Assembly (NCBI GenBank): GCA_964528155.1
Contig: CAZGRL010000004.1
Location: forward strand, 1 to 64,000
Direction of reading: 5' to 3'
Origin: G001797105 sp964528155
GTDB taxonomy: Bacteria > Chloroflexota > Anaerolineae > Anaerolineales > E44-bin32
DNA: 64,000 nt
The translations under genes and the position numbers were made by a program. A model generated the notes under the pieces. It was not told the DNA's origin and did no database searches. It worked only from the letters and a program-made list of their open reading frames with translations. Shown here piece after piece: positions 35,336 through 43,863 of this stretch; within the stretch, counting starts at the first letter, position 1; each line of letters starts with the position of its first letter.

Positions 35336-38263
35336 TTAACGCCTATTCTCGGGCCCGACGCCCAAGGCCTCCAGAACCCGCTCCGGAGTGAGAGGCAGCT
35401 CCCGCGCCCATGCCCCGGTTGCATCATGGACCGCACTGACCATGGCCGGGGCCACTCCGTCGATCGAGATCTCTGCCACCGACTTCGCGCCGAACGGGCC
35501 ACTCGGTTCGTCCGTTTCGACGAAGATCACGTCCATGAGCGGCATGTCGTCGGCCCGGGGGATGGCATACGGGCCAATCCGTGGATTGAGGGGACGGCCT
35601 GCTTGATCGAAGAGCATCTCCTCCGTCAGAGCGAAGCCGAGCGCTTGCGCCATCCCTCCCTCCACCTGTCCGGCCGCGGTCATCGGGTTAATCACTCGTC
35701 CGCAGTCGACCACCATCAACATGCGCTCAGGCCGGACGAGCCCTGTCTCCGTATCGACGACCACCTCGACGAATTGAGCTGCCGTCGGAGGAGGGCTCAC
35801 CTGGCTCACGTGCGACGCCGAGGCCATAATCTGGCGCTGATCGTGCTGGTGCAGGCTGCTCAGCGCCACGTCGCCAAGGATGACCGAGCGGCCGTCGGGC
35901 GCAACCACATTTCCTGCCTCGAGCGTCAGCTCCTCCGGCCGTGCGCCCTCCAGCATCCCGGCGGCGTACTCCCGGATCTGGTCCCGCACCTGTGTCGCCG
36001 CTTTGCGCACGGCGCTCCCGCTGACGTAGGTCGTGCTGCTGGCGTAGGCGCCCTTGTCGAACGGCGTGAAATCTGTATCCGAGGAATGGACGATGATGTC
36101 GTCGACCCGTACACCCAACTCTTCAGCGGCCATCTGGGCCAGGATGGTATCCGAGCCGGTGCCCAGGTCGGCGGCACCGATGAGCAGATTGAAGGAGCCG
36201 TCATCGTTCATCTTGATGGTGGCCGAGGCCATATCCAGGCCGGCAATGCCGCTCCCGTGCATCACCACCGCCATCCCGATGCCGCGCCGGTGCCGACCAG
36301 CCTGGCCTCGATTCGCCTTGCGCTTGGCGTAGAAGTCGGTCGCCTGCAGCCCGATCGTCACACACGGCTCCAGACCGCTGCTCGACAGAATCTGTTCGAC
36401 ACCCTCCCGTCCCTCGCCCAACGCCCTGGAGAGGTGCATGCTTTCACCCACCCGGATCCAGTTGGCCCGCTTGAAGTCAACGACATCCAGCCCCAGGCGT
36501 TCGGCGATCTCCTCCATCAGGACTTCCACGCCAAACTCGCACTGCATGGCGCCGTAGCCGCGGAAGGCCCCGGCCGGTGGCGTGTTGGTATAGACAACAT
36601 CGCAGACGAAACGAGAGTTCGGCGCGTTGTAGAGCGTCAGACCTTTGAAGCCGCCGACCATCTGCACCGTCAGACCATGGGTGCCGTACGCCCCGGTGTC
36701 GCCGATCAGGTACAGGTCGGCGGCGGTAACCTTGCCTTCCTTCACGCCGATGCGGTAGTGCATGATCTGAGCGTGGCGGCATCGCGAGCTGATGAACTCC
36801 TGGGTGCGGCTGTACTCCATGCGCACCGGGCGGCCGGTGGCCAGCGTGAGGTGGGCGCAGAGATCCTCGAGGATCATCTCTTGCTTGTTTCCGAACCCAC
36901 CTCCGACCCGCGGCTTCACGACCCGTATGCGCTTGACGGGAAGACCGATCAGCGGCGCCAGCATCCTCCGGATGTGGAAAGGCGCTTGCGTGCTGGTGCG
37001 GACCACCAGCCGGGCGTCTTCGTCGAAGTAGGTGATGCACACGTGGGGCTCAAGGTGGACGTGCTGCTGCTTGGGGGTCCGATACTCCCCCTCGAAGACG
37101 TGATCCGCATCGTCGAGGGCCTTCTCGACATCTCCCACTTCGGCCTGGATGTGGTGGACGATGTTCCGCTCGCGGTCATGGATGCCCTCGGTGTCGGGCT
37201 CATCGTGGATCACAGGGGCCCCATCCCGCATGGCTTGCATCGGGTCCACCAGCGCGGGAAGGATCTCGTACTCGATGTCGATCAGTCCCAGCGCGCGCAG
37301 CGCCAGCTCCTGCGTTTCGGCAGCCACCACCGCCACCCGGTCGCCCACGTGCCGCACCTTGTTGTCCAGGCAGACTTGATCGTACGGCAAGGGCTGCGGG
37401 TAGCTCTGACCGCCGGAGGCGTACTTGATCCGGGGGATATCGTTGAAAGTCAGAACGGCATGCACCCCAGGAAGCGAGCGCGCCCTGGAGGCATCGATCT
37501 TCTTGATCCGGGCATGGGCGTCGGGGCTGGTCAGCAAGGCGCCGTACAACATGCCTTCCAGGCGGATGTCGTCGGTGAACACAGGACGCCCCCGCACCAG
37601 TTTCTCCGCGTCGACCTTGGCCTCAGGCGCCCCGACGATGCGCGTGGTCTCCATGCCGGCCGGCGAGAACACCAGCGGGGGGAGCGCCCGGCGTGCGTCG
37701 TCTCGCCGACAATACGAATCGGGCAGGTCGAATGACGTCCCATCCGCTGGGAGTAGTTTACGAATTGGGCCTACGGGTTCGGATGCCTCTCCCCGCAGAG
37801 TTGCCGCAGCCCGAAGAACGGCCTCGACCGGCCGGACGTATCCCGTGCAGCGGCACAACACGTGCGCCAGGGCCTGCCGGACTTGCTTCTCCGTGGGGCT
37901 CGGGTTCCGATCGAGCAGGGCTTTGGCGGCCAACACCTGCGCCGGGGTGCAGAAACCGCACTGAATCGCCCCTGTCTCTATAAAGGCCCTCTGGATCGGA
38001 TGCGGCCCGGTGGGAGATGCCAGGCCCTCCACCGTCAGAACCTGAGCGCCGCCGGCTTCCTCCGCCCGGACCATGCAGCTCCGCACCGGTCTGCCGTTCA
38101 ACACGACCAGACAGACGCCGCATGCACCGTTGTCGCAGCCGCGTTTGACGCTGAGATAGGAAGCCCGGCGCAGGACGTCGAGCAAAGACTCGTCGGGGTC
38201 TACCCGCAGCCGCCTTCTCTCGCCATTCACCGTAAGTGTGATCATTCTTCTCTTCAGGGACAT
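35336..38263 (-). CDS. Molybdenum hydroxylase: [2Fe-2S] and molybdopterin domains in one chain, no FAD domain
   Basis: A 975-residue xanthine oxidase-family protein. Residues 5-80 are the plant-type [2Fe-2S] domain (GCDNGACGVCLVV), then the helical [2Fe-2S] domain (IQCGFCTPAQ...CRCTGY). From about 195 on comes the molybdopterin part: VGGGFGNKQEM, AFRGYGAMQ, and near the end GPFGAKSVAEIS whose glutamate is the likely catalytic base. The FAD domain is absent, as in Desulfovibrio aldehyde oxidoreductase. Substrate may be a purine, hydantoin-like heterocycle or aldehyde; the hydantoinase and ECF transporter next door favour a heterocycle. GGAG precedes ATG 38263. Confidence 0.9.
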   Translation of the reverse strand: MSLKRRMITLTVNGERRRLRVDPDESLLDVLRRASYLSVKRGCDNGACGVCLVVLNGRPVRSCMVRAEEAGGAQVLTVEGLASPTGPHPIQRAFIETGAIQCGFCTPAQVLAAKALLDRNPSPTEKQVRQALAHVLCRCTGYVRPVEAVLRAAATLRGEASEPVGPIRKLLPADGTSFDLPDSYCRRDDARRALPPLVFSPAGMETTRIVGAPEAKVDAEKLVRGRPVFTDDIRLEGMLYGALLTSPDAHARIKKIDASRARSLPGVHAVLTFNDIPRIKYASGGQSYPQPLPYDQVCLDNKVRHVGDRVAVVAAETQELALRALGLIDIEYEILPALVDPMQAMRDGAPVIHDEPDTEGIHDRERNIVHHIQAEVGDVEKALDDADHVFEGEYRTPKQQHVHLEPHVCITYFDEDARLVVRTSTQAPFHIRRMLAPLIGLPVKRIRVVKPRVGGGFGNKQEMILEDLCAHLTLATGRPVRMEYSRTQEFISSRCRHAQIMHYRIGVKEGKVTAADLYLIGDTGAYGTHGLTVQMVGGFKGLTLYNAPNSRFVCDVVYTNTPPAGAFRGYGAMQCEFGVEVLMEEIAERLGLDVVDFKRANWIRVGESMHLSRALGEGREGVEQILSSSGLEPCVTIGLQATDFYAKRKANRGQAGRHRRGIGMAVVMHGSGIAGLDMASATIKMNDDGSFNLLIGAADLGTGSDTILAQMAAEELGVRVDDIIVHSSDTDFTPFDKGAYASSTTYVSGSAVRKAATQVRDQIREYAAGMLEGARPEELTLEAGNVVAPDGRSVILGDVALSSLHQHDQRQIMASASHVSQVSPPPTAAQFVEVVVDTETGLVRPERMLMVVDCGRVINPMTAAGQVEGGMAQALGFALTEEMLFDQAGRPLNPRIGPYAIPRADDMPLMDVIFVETDEPSGPFGAKSVAEISIDGVAPAMVSAVHDATGAWARELPLTPERVLEALGVGPENRR

Positions 38264-38354
38264 GCCTACTCCATGCGTCGGGCGATCGATGCCCGGTCTG
38301 GCAATTGCCTTCATTCATCATCGGTGATGAACGAGGCGGACCGGGCGCTGAAGG

Positions 38355-38399
38355 TTTTCCGTGGATCGCGGCTTCCCGCTCCTGCGGGGGCGGATCCAT
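38355..38399 (-). other. Fragment shared with the small gene at 43.4 kb
   Basis: In the 220-base gap between hydantoinase and hydroxylase genes, the minus strand reads MDPPPQEREAAIHGK. The same motif ends the gene at 43426-43641 (ALPPEEREAAIHGK, 43447-43491). The match extends a little at DNA level. No complete gene surrounds it, so this is probably a remnant of a former copy. Confidence 0.5.
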
Positions 38400-38482
38400 C
38401 AGCATTGTCGGCGCTCGCATGCGCCTGTAGCCACGTTCTGCATGATCGACGAGATGGGCCAATTCTGCTGGGCCTGGACAAG

Positions 38483-39928
38483 TCAGGCACGTTTGAGATA
38501 CCTCCCTCGCCCTTCCTTCCCCAGGAATTCACCGTCGCGCATAATCACCTCCCCCCGGCTGAGCACCGCGCGCGGCCAGCCTTTCACTCGAGATCCTTCG
38601 TAAAGTGTGTAGTCACAGTTCTGGTGCAGCGATTCGGCGGAGATGGTGACTTCTCGGTTGGGATCGAACAGCGCCAGGTCTGCGTCTGCGCCCGGAGCTA
38701 TTGTCCCTTTCTGTGGATAGAGCCTGTACAGCTTGGCGGCGGCGGTGCTGGTCAGGTTGACAAAGTCAGTGAGCGACAGCCGGCCCTCGTTCACGCCGAA
38801 GTGATAGACCAGCGGCATCCGGGTCTCGATGCCAGGCGCGTCACCCGGAATCTGGTTGAAGGGCGGCAGGCCCTCACACCACGGCGCTTCAGGCCCAGTC
38901 CGGATTGTGCCTTCCGGCAGACGGCGGAATTCCGGCGTGCGGCGCTGGCCGCGCTTCTGGGCCAGCGTGAAGGGGCAGTGGTCGGTCACCACGAAGTCGA
39001 GGCTGCCATCTCGCAAGCCGGCCCACATGGCCGCGAGGTCTGCCGGGGTGCGCAGGGGAGGGGCCATGCTGTACTTGGCCGGCTCCAAGCCGGGCTGGTC
39101 ATAGAGGGCCTCCGCCAGCAGCAAGTGCTGGGTGCACACTTCGCCGGTGACGGGCAGGCCGCGCGGGCGAAAGCGCCGGATCGCCTCGAGACCCCGCGCT
39201 GCCGAGACGTGAACGATGTGCATTGATGTTCCGGTGATTTCGGCCATCGCCAGAGCGCGCTCGGTGGCCTCGGCCTCGCCCGCCGCCGGGCGGGTGTGCG
39301 GATGCCAGTGCGGCTCGATGTGCCCGGCGACTAGCCGCTGCACCAGCCGCATGATGACGTGGTGATCCTCGGCGTGCACGATGGCCAGGCCGGCGTACTC
39401 GGCCAGCGTCTCCAGCGCCAACAGCGTTTCCGGGTCCGTCAGGCGGATGCCCTCATAGGCCATATAAATCTTGAAGCTCGGCATCCCGGCGTCGATCACC
39501 TGCCGGACCTCGGCCGAGCTGGCCTCGTTGGCCCGGTCAAAGCTCATGTGGAATCCGAAACCAATCACGGCCTGCGGCGAGGCCTGGGCGAGAGGCCCTT
39601 CGAAGGCCTGCATCCAGGTATTGCCCGGCCCGGCTTCCACGAAGTCAATGACCGTGGTGGTGCCGCCGCAGGCGGCCGCCACGGTACCGGTCAGCCAGTC
39701 ATCGGAGGACACGACATGGTTCGGCCCCTGCGGATACTGCAGGTGAACGTGCGGGTCGACGCCGCTCGGGATCACAAGCAGGCCGCTCGCGTCGAGCGAC
39801 TCTTTGGCGGTCAGGCCATGTCCGACCGCGGCGATCTTGCCGCCCTTGATGGCGACGTCGGCCTGGACTCCATCGCTGGCGGTCACCACCACGCCGTTCT
39901 GGATGACCAAGTCGAACGGAAGGTCCAT
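38483..39928 (-). CDS. Dihydropyrimidinase/hydantoinase
   Basis: A 481-residue cyclic-amide hydrolase of the amidohydrolase fold. The dinuclear zinc site is visible: DPHVHLQYP, carboxylated lysine in MPSFKIYMAYEG, histidines in IVHAEDHHV and MHIVHVSAARG, and aspartate in FVVTDHCPFT. It opens dihydropyrimidine or hydantoin rings. AGGAG lies seven bases before the ATG. It lies nine bases after the EcfA2 gene and upstream of the molybdenum hydroxylase, suggesting uptake, ring oxidation and ring opening of a heterocycle. Confidence 0.9.
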   Translation of the reverse strand: MDLPFDLVIQNGVVVTASDGVQADVAIKGGKIAAVGHGLTAKESLDASGLLVIPSGVDPHVHLQYPQGPNHVVSSDDWLTGTVAAACGGTTTVIDFVEAGPGNTWMQAFEGPLAQASPQAVIGFGFHMSFDRANEASSAEVRQVIDAGMPSFKIYMAYEGIRLTDPETLLALETLAEYAGLAIVHAEDHHVIMRLVQRLVAGHIEPHWHPHTRPAAGEAEATERALAMAEITGTSMHIVHVSAARGLEAIRRFRPRGLPVTGEVCTQHLLLAEALYDQPGLEPAKYSMAPPLRTPADLAAMWAGLRDGSLDFVVTDHCPFTLAQKRGQRRTPEFRRLPEGTIRTGPEAPWCEGLPPFNQIPGDAPGIETRMPLVYHFGVNEGRLSLTDFVNLTSTAAAKLYRLYPQKGTIAPGADADLALFDPNREVTISAESLHQNCDYTLYEGSRVKGWPRAVLSRGEVIMRDGEFLGKEGRGRYLKRA

Positions 39929-39936
39929 TGTTTCTC

Positions 39937-40773
39937 CTAAGCGACGAGTTCCTTGTACTGCCGCAGCATGTCATCAACCGTCAGGGTCCCCAGGTCGAAG
40001 CCGAGCCATCGGCAGTGTTGAGCCAGCTGCGTGATCTGGGGCGGCTCGATGAAGGTCTCGGCCAGCGTCTCGGGCTGGCTGAACACCACAGCCGTCGGGC
40101 CGTCGGCCAGTATTCTGCCGGACCCCATCGCCACGACGCGCCCGGCATATCGCGCAACGATCGGCATATCATGCGTGATGATGATGACGGTGTGGCCCTG
40201 AGCCTGGTTGAGGTCGGCCAGGAAGTCCATGATCTCCAGCGACTGCCGCGCGTCCTGGCCGGTGGTCGGCTCGTCCACGATGATCACCTTCGGCTGCAGC
40301 GCCAGGATGGAGGCAATCGCCACCCGCTGGCGCATTCCTTTGGTGAGGAAGAACGGGTGCTCGCCGAAGTACGCCTCGGGCAGGCCCACGACCCTGGCCG
40401 CCTCGGCCACGCGGGTCTTCACCTCGGACTCAGGCAGCCGGATGTTGCGCGGGCCGTAGGCGATCTCATCCCAGCAGTTGCTGTTGAAGAGTTGATGGTC
40501 CGGGTTCTGAAAGACGTAGCCCACCCGGCGCACCATCTGGTTGATGGAGGTCGTCTTCGAGTTCAAGCCGTCCACGATCACGTCGCCCGAGGTCGGCTTG
40601 AACAGGCCGTTGAGGCACTTGGAAAGGGTGGTCTTACCCGAGCCGTTCTGGCCGACGAAGGCGATAAACTCGCCCTGGTGGATATCCAGGTTGATGCCGC
40701 TCAGCGCTTCCGTGCCGTCCGGATAGCGGTAGCCTACCTTCACGACCTGGATGAAAGGTCTTTCCGCATTCAT
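39937..40773 (-). CDS. ecfA2: ECF transporter ATPase EcfA2
   Basis: A 278-residue ABC ATPase with Walker A GQNGSGKTT, Q loop VFQNPDHQLF, Walker B VIIVDEPTTGQD and switch ITHDMP. The signature is LTKGMRQRV rather than LSGGQ, which is unusual and may make one ATP site weak, as in other asymmetric pairs. It pairs with the ATPase encoded four bases upstream. Confidence 0.88.
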   Translation of the reverse strand: MNAERPFIQVVKVGYRYPDGTEALSGINLDIHQGEFIAFVGQNGSGKTTLSKCLNGLFKPTSGDVIVDGLNSKTTSINQMVRRVGYVFQNPDHQLFNSNCWDEIAYGPRNIRLPESEVKTRVAEAARVVGLPEAYFGEHPFFLTKGMRQRVAIASILALQPKVIIVDEPTTGQDARQSLEIMDFLADLNQAQGHTVIIITHDMPIVARYAGRVVAMGSGRILADGPTAVVFSQPETLAETFIEPPQITQLAQHCRWLGFDLGTLTVDDMLRQYKELVA

Positions 40774-40777
40774 GCCA

Positions 40778-41662
40778 TCACTCCCGACTTGAGGCCGACC
40801 CGGGCTGCTTCAGGCGGGCGAACACTTCCGTCAGGCTGTCGGCGGCTTCATCGACCGTGAGGGGCAGCCGGCTGGCGTAGTAGCCTTCCTGCATTAGGCG
40901 GTGCATGAAGAGCATCGCGCCCGGCGGGTGGATGCCGTTTTCCAGCAGCAGGTCCATCTTTTCAAAGAACGCATGGGTCTTGTCATCCAGCAGTAGTTCG
41001 CCGTTCGACAGCAGGATCATACGGTCGGCTAGGGGCGCCAGGTTCTCCAGATTGTGTTCGATCACGATGATCGTGTTACGCTGCTCCTTCTTGAGTCTGA
41101 CCAGCACGTCGAACACGCGCTTGCGGCTGACCGGGTCGAGCATGGAGGTCGGCTCGTCCAGGAGCATCAGCCGGGGGGTCATCGCCAGCACCGCCGCCAG
41201 GGCCACCCGCTGCTTCTGGCCGCCGGAGATCTCGTAGGGCGGCTTGTCCAGCAGGTGGCCGAGCTCGGCCAGGTCGGTTACCCATTCCAACCTCTCGCGG
41301 ATTTCGGGGACCGACAGCCCCAGGTTCTCCATACCGAAGACCAGTTCGTCCTCGACGGTCATGGCGGTGAACTGTGCCTCCGGGTCGGAGAAGACCACAC
41401 CCACCAGTTTCTGCAGAGCGCCGGCGGGGTAGGCTTCGACCTCCCTGCCCAGGATGTTGACCGCGCCCTGCTTGATGCCCCGGTACTGGCTGGGGATCAG
41501 GCCGTCGATCGAATAGGCGAGCGTCGTCTTGCCCGAGCCGTTCGGCCCGATGATTCCGACAAAGGCGCCCTCCTCGATCGTCAGGTTGATGCCATTCAGG
41601 GCCGGCCCCGGCGTGTATAGATAACGCCACGAGTAGTCCTGGATTTCGATAATGGGCGCCAA
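40778..41662 (-). CDS. ecfA1: ECF transporter ATPase EcfA1
   Basis: A 294-residue ABC ATPase with Walker A GPNGSGKTT, Q loop VFSDPEAQFTAMTVEDELVF typical of EcfA, canonical signature ISGGQKQRVALA and Walker B LMLLDEPTSMLDP. It forms a heterodimer with EcfA2 on EcfT. Nineteen bases after the ecfT stop. Confidence 0.9.
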   Translation of the reverse strand: MAPIIEIQDYSWRYLYTPGPALNGINLTIEEGAFVGIIGPNGSGKTTLAYSIDGLIPSQYRGIKQGAVNILGREVEAYPAGALQKLVGVVFSDPEAQFTAMTVEDELVFGMENLGLSVPEIRERLEWVTDLAELGHLLDKPPYEISGGQKQRVALAAVLAMTPRLMLLDEPTSMLDPVSRKRVFDVLVRLKKEQRNTIIVIEHNLENLAPLADRMILLSNGELLLDDKTHAFFEKMDLLLENGIHPPGAMLFMHRLMQEGYYASRLPLTVDEAADSLTEVFARLKQPGSASSRE

Positions 41663-41680
41663 CTCAGCCTCCGGCCTGGC

Positions 41681-42541
41681 TCAATCCAGGGCAGCCTGGA
41701 GCCAGGCGATGAACCACGAACGATCGAGTTCGAAATAGCCAAAGCCGAAGCGCAGCACGAGCAGCGCGACAAACGCCAGGCCGATGGCCGCTGTCAGCAG
41801 CGCATCGGCCGGGCCAAACCGGTAATGAGTCAATACGTAGTCGGCTCGCTTAACCCGGCTGGCTTCCCCGGTGAAGGCGTAGCCGCGGGCGAGCAAGGCG
41901 TTGGCGAACTCCTCCGAGCGCCGCAGGGAAAGCGCGAACAGAGGGATCATGTACATCACGTACTGTCGGATCTTGTAGGGGATCGACTTGCCGGCAGTGT
42001 CGAAGCCGCGCGCCTGCTCGGCCTGGCGCACGATCTGAAAATCCTCCAGCACCATCCCGGCTGCCCGCAGCGCCATGGCAAATACATACGTGACCACAAA
42101 CGGGAGGCGGACGCTGCGCATGGCGACGATCACGTCGCGCTCGCGCGAGGTGCTCAGAAAAAAGACCATGGTGAAGATCATCGGCAGGATGCGAGCGTAG
42201 ACGACCGAGGCATCGCGGATGCGCTCCCAGTAGATGTTGACGCCGACGATCCTTGCCACCAGCCTGAACTCAGGATGGACGCCCCCGAGCACCGTGTAGG
42301 ACAGGAAAATGATCGATCCCATGGAGATCACCACGGGCACGTAGATACGCAACGTGCGCATGTCCACCCGACTGAACCACATGAGCCCCAGGACGAACAG
42401 CATCAGGGCCAAGTTCCATTCCGGCCCGGCGATGAACATCGGAAACAGGCTGACGACAAGCAGAAAGAACAGCTTCACAAATGGGTGGACCAAGTAGATC
42501 GGCGATCGTTCGGGAACGTAACCGAGCAGCGTCTTGTTCAT
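41681..42541 (-). CDS. ecfT: ECF transporter transmembrane protein EcfT
   Basis: A 286-residue membrane protein: four N-terminal helices (FVKLFFLLVVSLFPMF onward), the coupling helices with the Ala-Arg-Gly motifs in EQARGFDT and LLARGYAF, and a last helix near the C-terminus. It couples the ATPases to the S component. ATG at 42541 begins MNKTLLGYVPERSP, the usual EcfT lead-in. Confidence 0.88.
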   Translation of the reverse strand: MNKTLLGYVPERSPIYLVHPFVKLFFLLVVSLFPMFIAGPEWNLALMLFVLGLMWFSRVDMRTLRIYVPVVISMGSIIFLSYTVLGGVHPEFRLVARIVGVNIYWERIRDASVVYARILPMIFTMVFFLSTSRERDVIVAMRSVRLPFVVTYVFAMALRAAGMVLEDFQIVRQAEQARGFDTAGKSIPYKIRQYVMYMIPLFALSLRRSEEFANALLARGYAFTGEASRVKRADYVLTHYRFGPADALLTAAIGLAFVALLVLRFGFGYFELDRSWFIAWLQAALD

Positions 42542-42617
42542 CGCGTCCCTGCCTGAGATGATGACGGAGGAGGCACTTTCCACCCCCTCCGTCCTCGCGG
42601 GATCGCTTCCACGCCGG

Positions 42618-43265
42618 CTAGGACCACCACCTCTTGACAAAGGATGGGGTCCGGATGACGACGCCGGACAGTGCCCTCAGGAGGATGAAGTTGAACACCA
42701 GTCCGGCGAGCACGTTCCCGCCGAACCAGCCCCAGATAAACAACGGGACCGACTCGGCGGTGAGTAGGCCGAAGCCCTTGAGCACGACGAGTGGCGACCA
42801 CAGGGCGCCAAAGGCGCTGGAGACGATCATGGCCGCCAGCAGGATCAGATAGTCGCGGCCCGATCTCAGGCGCGGGTCGGCCTTGAAGTAGCGGAAGGCC
42901 CAGGCTGGCAGCCACGCCTGCACGGCATTGGCCGGCACGTAGGCCAGTGAGATGTAGAACGGCGTGCCGGCGATGGCGTTTGAGAAGAACGGGAAGATCG
43001 CCCCGGCCAGCACGCCCCAGGCGCCGAACCAGATGGCACCGACCTGCTGGATGGCGATGCCCGTCCAGAAGAAGTTGACGCCAAAGCCCAGCGGGAAGCT
43101 GATGCTGCCGAATGCCCCGACCACGAAGCCGATGCCGATGAGCAGGGCCAGAATCACGATGTGGATCACGCCCACCGGCCGCCTTTCGCCCGCCTCGACT
43201 GTCCAGATCTGCTGGGCGGTCATCTCCCCGGGGGCACTCGGTGCAGAGGGTGTCGGTGTAGCCAT
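42618..43265 (-). CDS. ECF transporter substrate-binding (S) component
   Basis: A 215-residue membrane protein with about six helices (VIHIVILALLIGIGFVVGAF; WFGAWGVLAGAIFPFFSNAI; LSGVVIRTPSF at the end). It sits at the head of the ecfT-A1-A2 operon, so it is the dedicated S component. The ligand is unknown; the downstream hydantoinase and hydroxylase suggest a purine, pyrimidine or hydantoin. AGGAAGGAG precedes the ATG. Confidence 0.8.
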   Translation of the reverse strand: MATPTPSAPSAPGEMTAQQIWTVEAGERRPVGVIHIVILALLIGIGFVVGAFGSISFPLGFGVNFFWTGIAIQQVGAIWFGAWGVLAGAIFPFFSNAIAGTPFYISLAYVPANAVQAWLPAWAFRYFKADPRLRSGRDYLILLAAMIVSSAFGALWSPLVVLKGFGLLTAESVPLFIWGWFGGNVLAGLVFNFILLRALSGVVIRTPSFVKRWWS

Positions 43266-43279
43266 TGTTTGTCTCCTTC

Positions 43280-43411
43280 CTACACTTGCATTGGGATGTG
43301 CCGAAAATCGATGTAGTGCAATTCCACTTGAGAGATGATCATCTCCTGTGTGACGAACAGGGCGCGGATTGACCAACCAAGTTGACAGGCATAGCCCTTA
43401 AACGTGCGCAT
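43280..43411 (-). CDS. Possible 43-residue leader protein
   Basis: An open frame beginning MRTFKGYACQLGWSIRALFV and ending 14 bases before the S-component start. AGAGGA lies upstream of the ATG. No family known. It could be a leader peptide or chance. Confidence 0.3.
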   Translation of the reverse strand: MRTFKGYACQLGWSIRALFVTQEMIISQVELHYIDFRHIPMQV

Positions 43412-43425
43412 CGAAGCATTCCTCT

Positions 43426-43641
43426 TCATGAGGATGGAGCTCGTGCCTTTCCATGAATGGCCGCCTCCCGCTCTTCCGGCGGCAGGGCCATCCACTCGCA
43501 TACCCGTCGGTCGCCGCCTGCCACGAACCGGGTCGGGTCGTAGACGGGCAGGTTGAGCGCCGCTCGCTTGGTGTCGATGTGAGCGAGCGCCTTCGCAAAC
43601 ATCTTCTCCGGGTCAGACTCGAACTCCAGACCGCCGCCCAC
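43426..43641 (-). CDS. Small protein with PPEEREAAIHGK motif
   Basis: A 71-residue product from a GTG start with a weak AGGG site. It has KMFAKALAHIDTKRAALNLP and ends ALPPEEREAAIHGKARAPSS. In another frame the following bases read ERHELHPHEEECFDAHV, a histidine/glutamate-rich tail that could be the natural C-terminus after a one-base shift. A fragment of the same motif occurs at 38.36 kb. Function unknown; it lies between the CODH remnant and the ECF operon. Confidence 0.45.
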   Translation of the reverse strand: MGGGLEFESDPEKMFAKALAHIDTKRAALNLPVYDPTRFVAGGDRRVCEWMALPPEEREAAIHGKARAPSS

Positions 43642-43653
43642 CTGATTTCCCTA

Positions 43654-43863
43654 TCATTCAACGATCAGTCGTGTGACTTCTTGGCTCGCACCCACCGGCG
43701 AGCTGAGGCCAAAGATCGTATGCACACCGGAAGCCACAACATTGGTGCCAATCGACAGCGCCTTCTCGCTCATCCACTCGGCTGCAAAAGCCGACGACCG
43801 GCAGATCGGTGATCTCATCGCCCAGCCCACCTTGGCCACTTTCCGTCTCTGCACCAGCCGCGC
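43654..43863 (-). pseudogene. cooS: C-terminal remnant of carbon monoxide dehydrogenase (CooS-like)
   Basis: The minus strand encodes AAEWMSEKALSIGTNVVASG, then VHTIFGLSSPVGASQEVTRL, which resembles the last 45 residues of Ni-Fe CO dehydrogenase (EWMSEKAxxIGxxxVASG). In the other frame just upstream, GLGDEITDLPVVGF is the DLP segment that precedes it in CODH; TTTT with one T too many joins them. Nothing further of the 630-residue enzyme remains: Mrp's stop lies immediately upstream. Confidence 0.6.

Noticed and set aside
35162..37735. Very long plus-strand open frame (857 codons)
   Set aside because: It is antisense to the molybdenum hydroxylase gene, which has clear domains; GC-rich coding DNA often leaves such open antisense frames.
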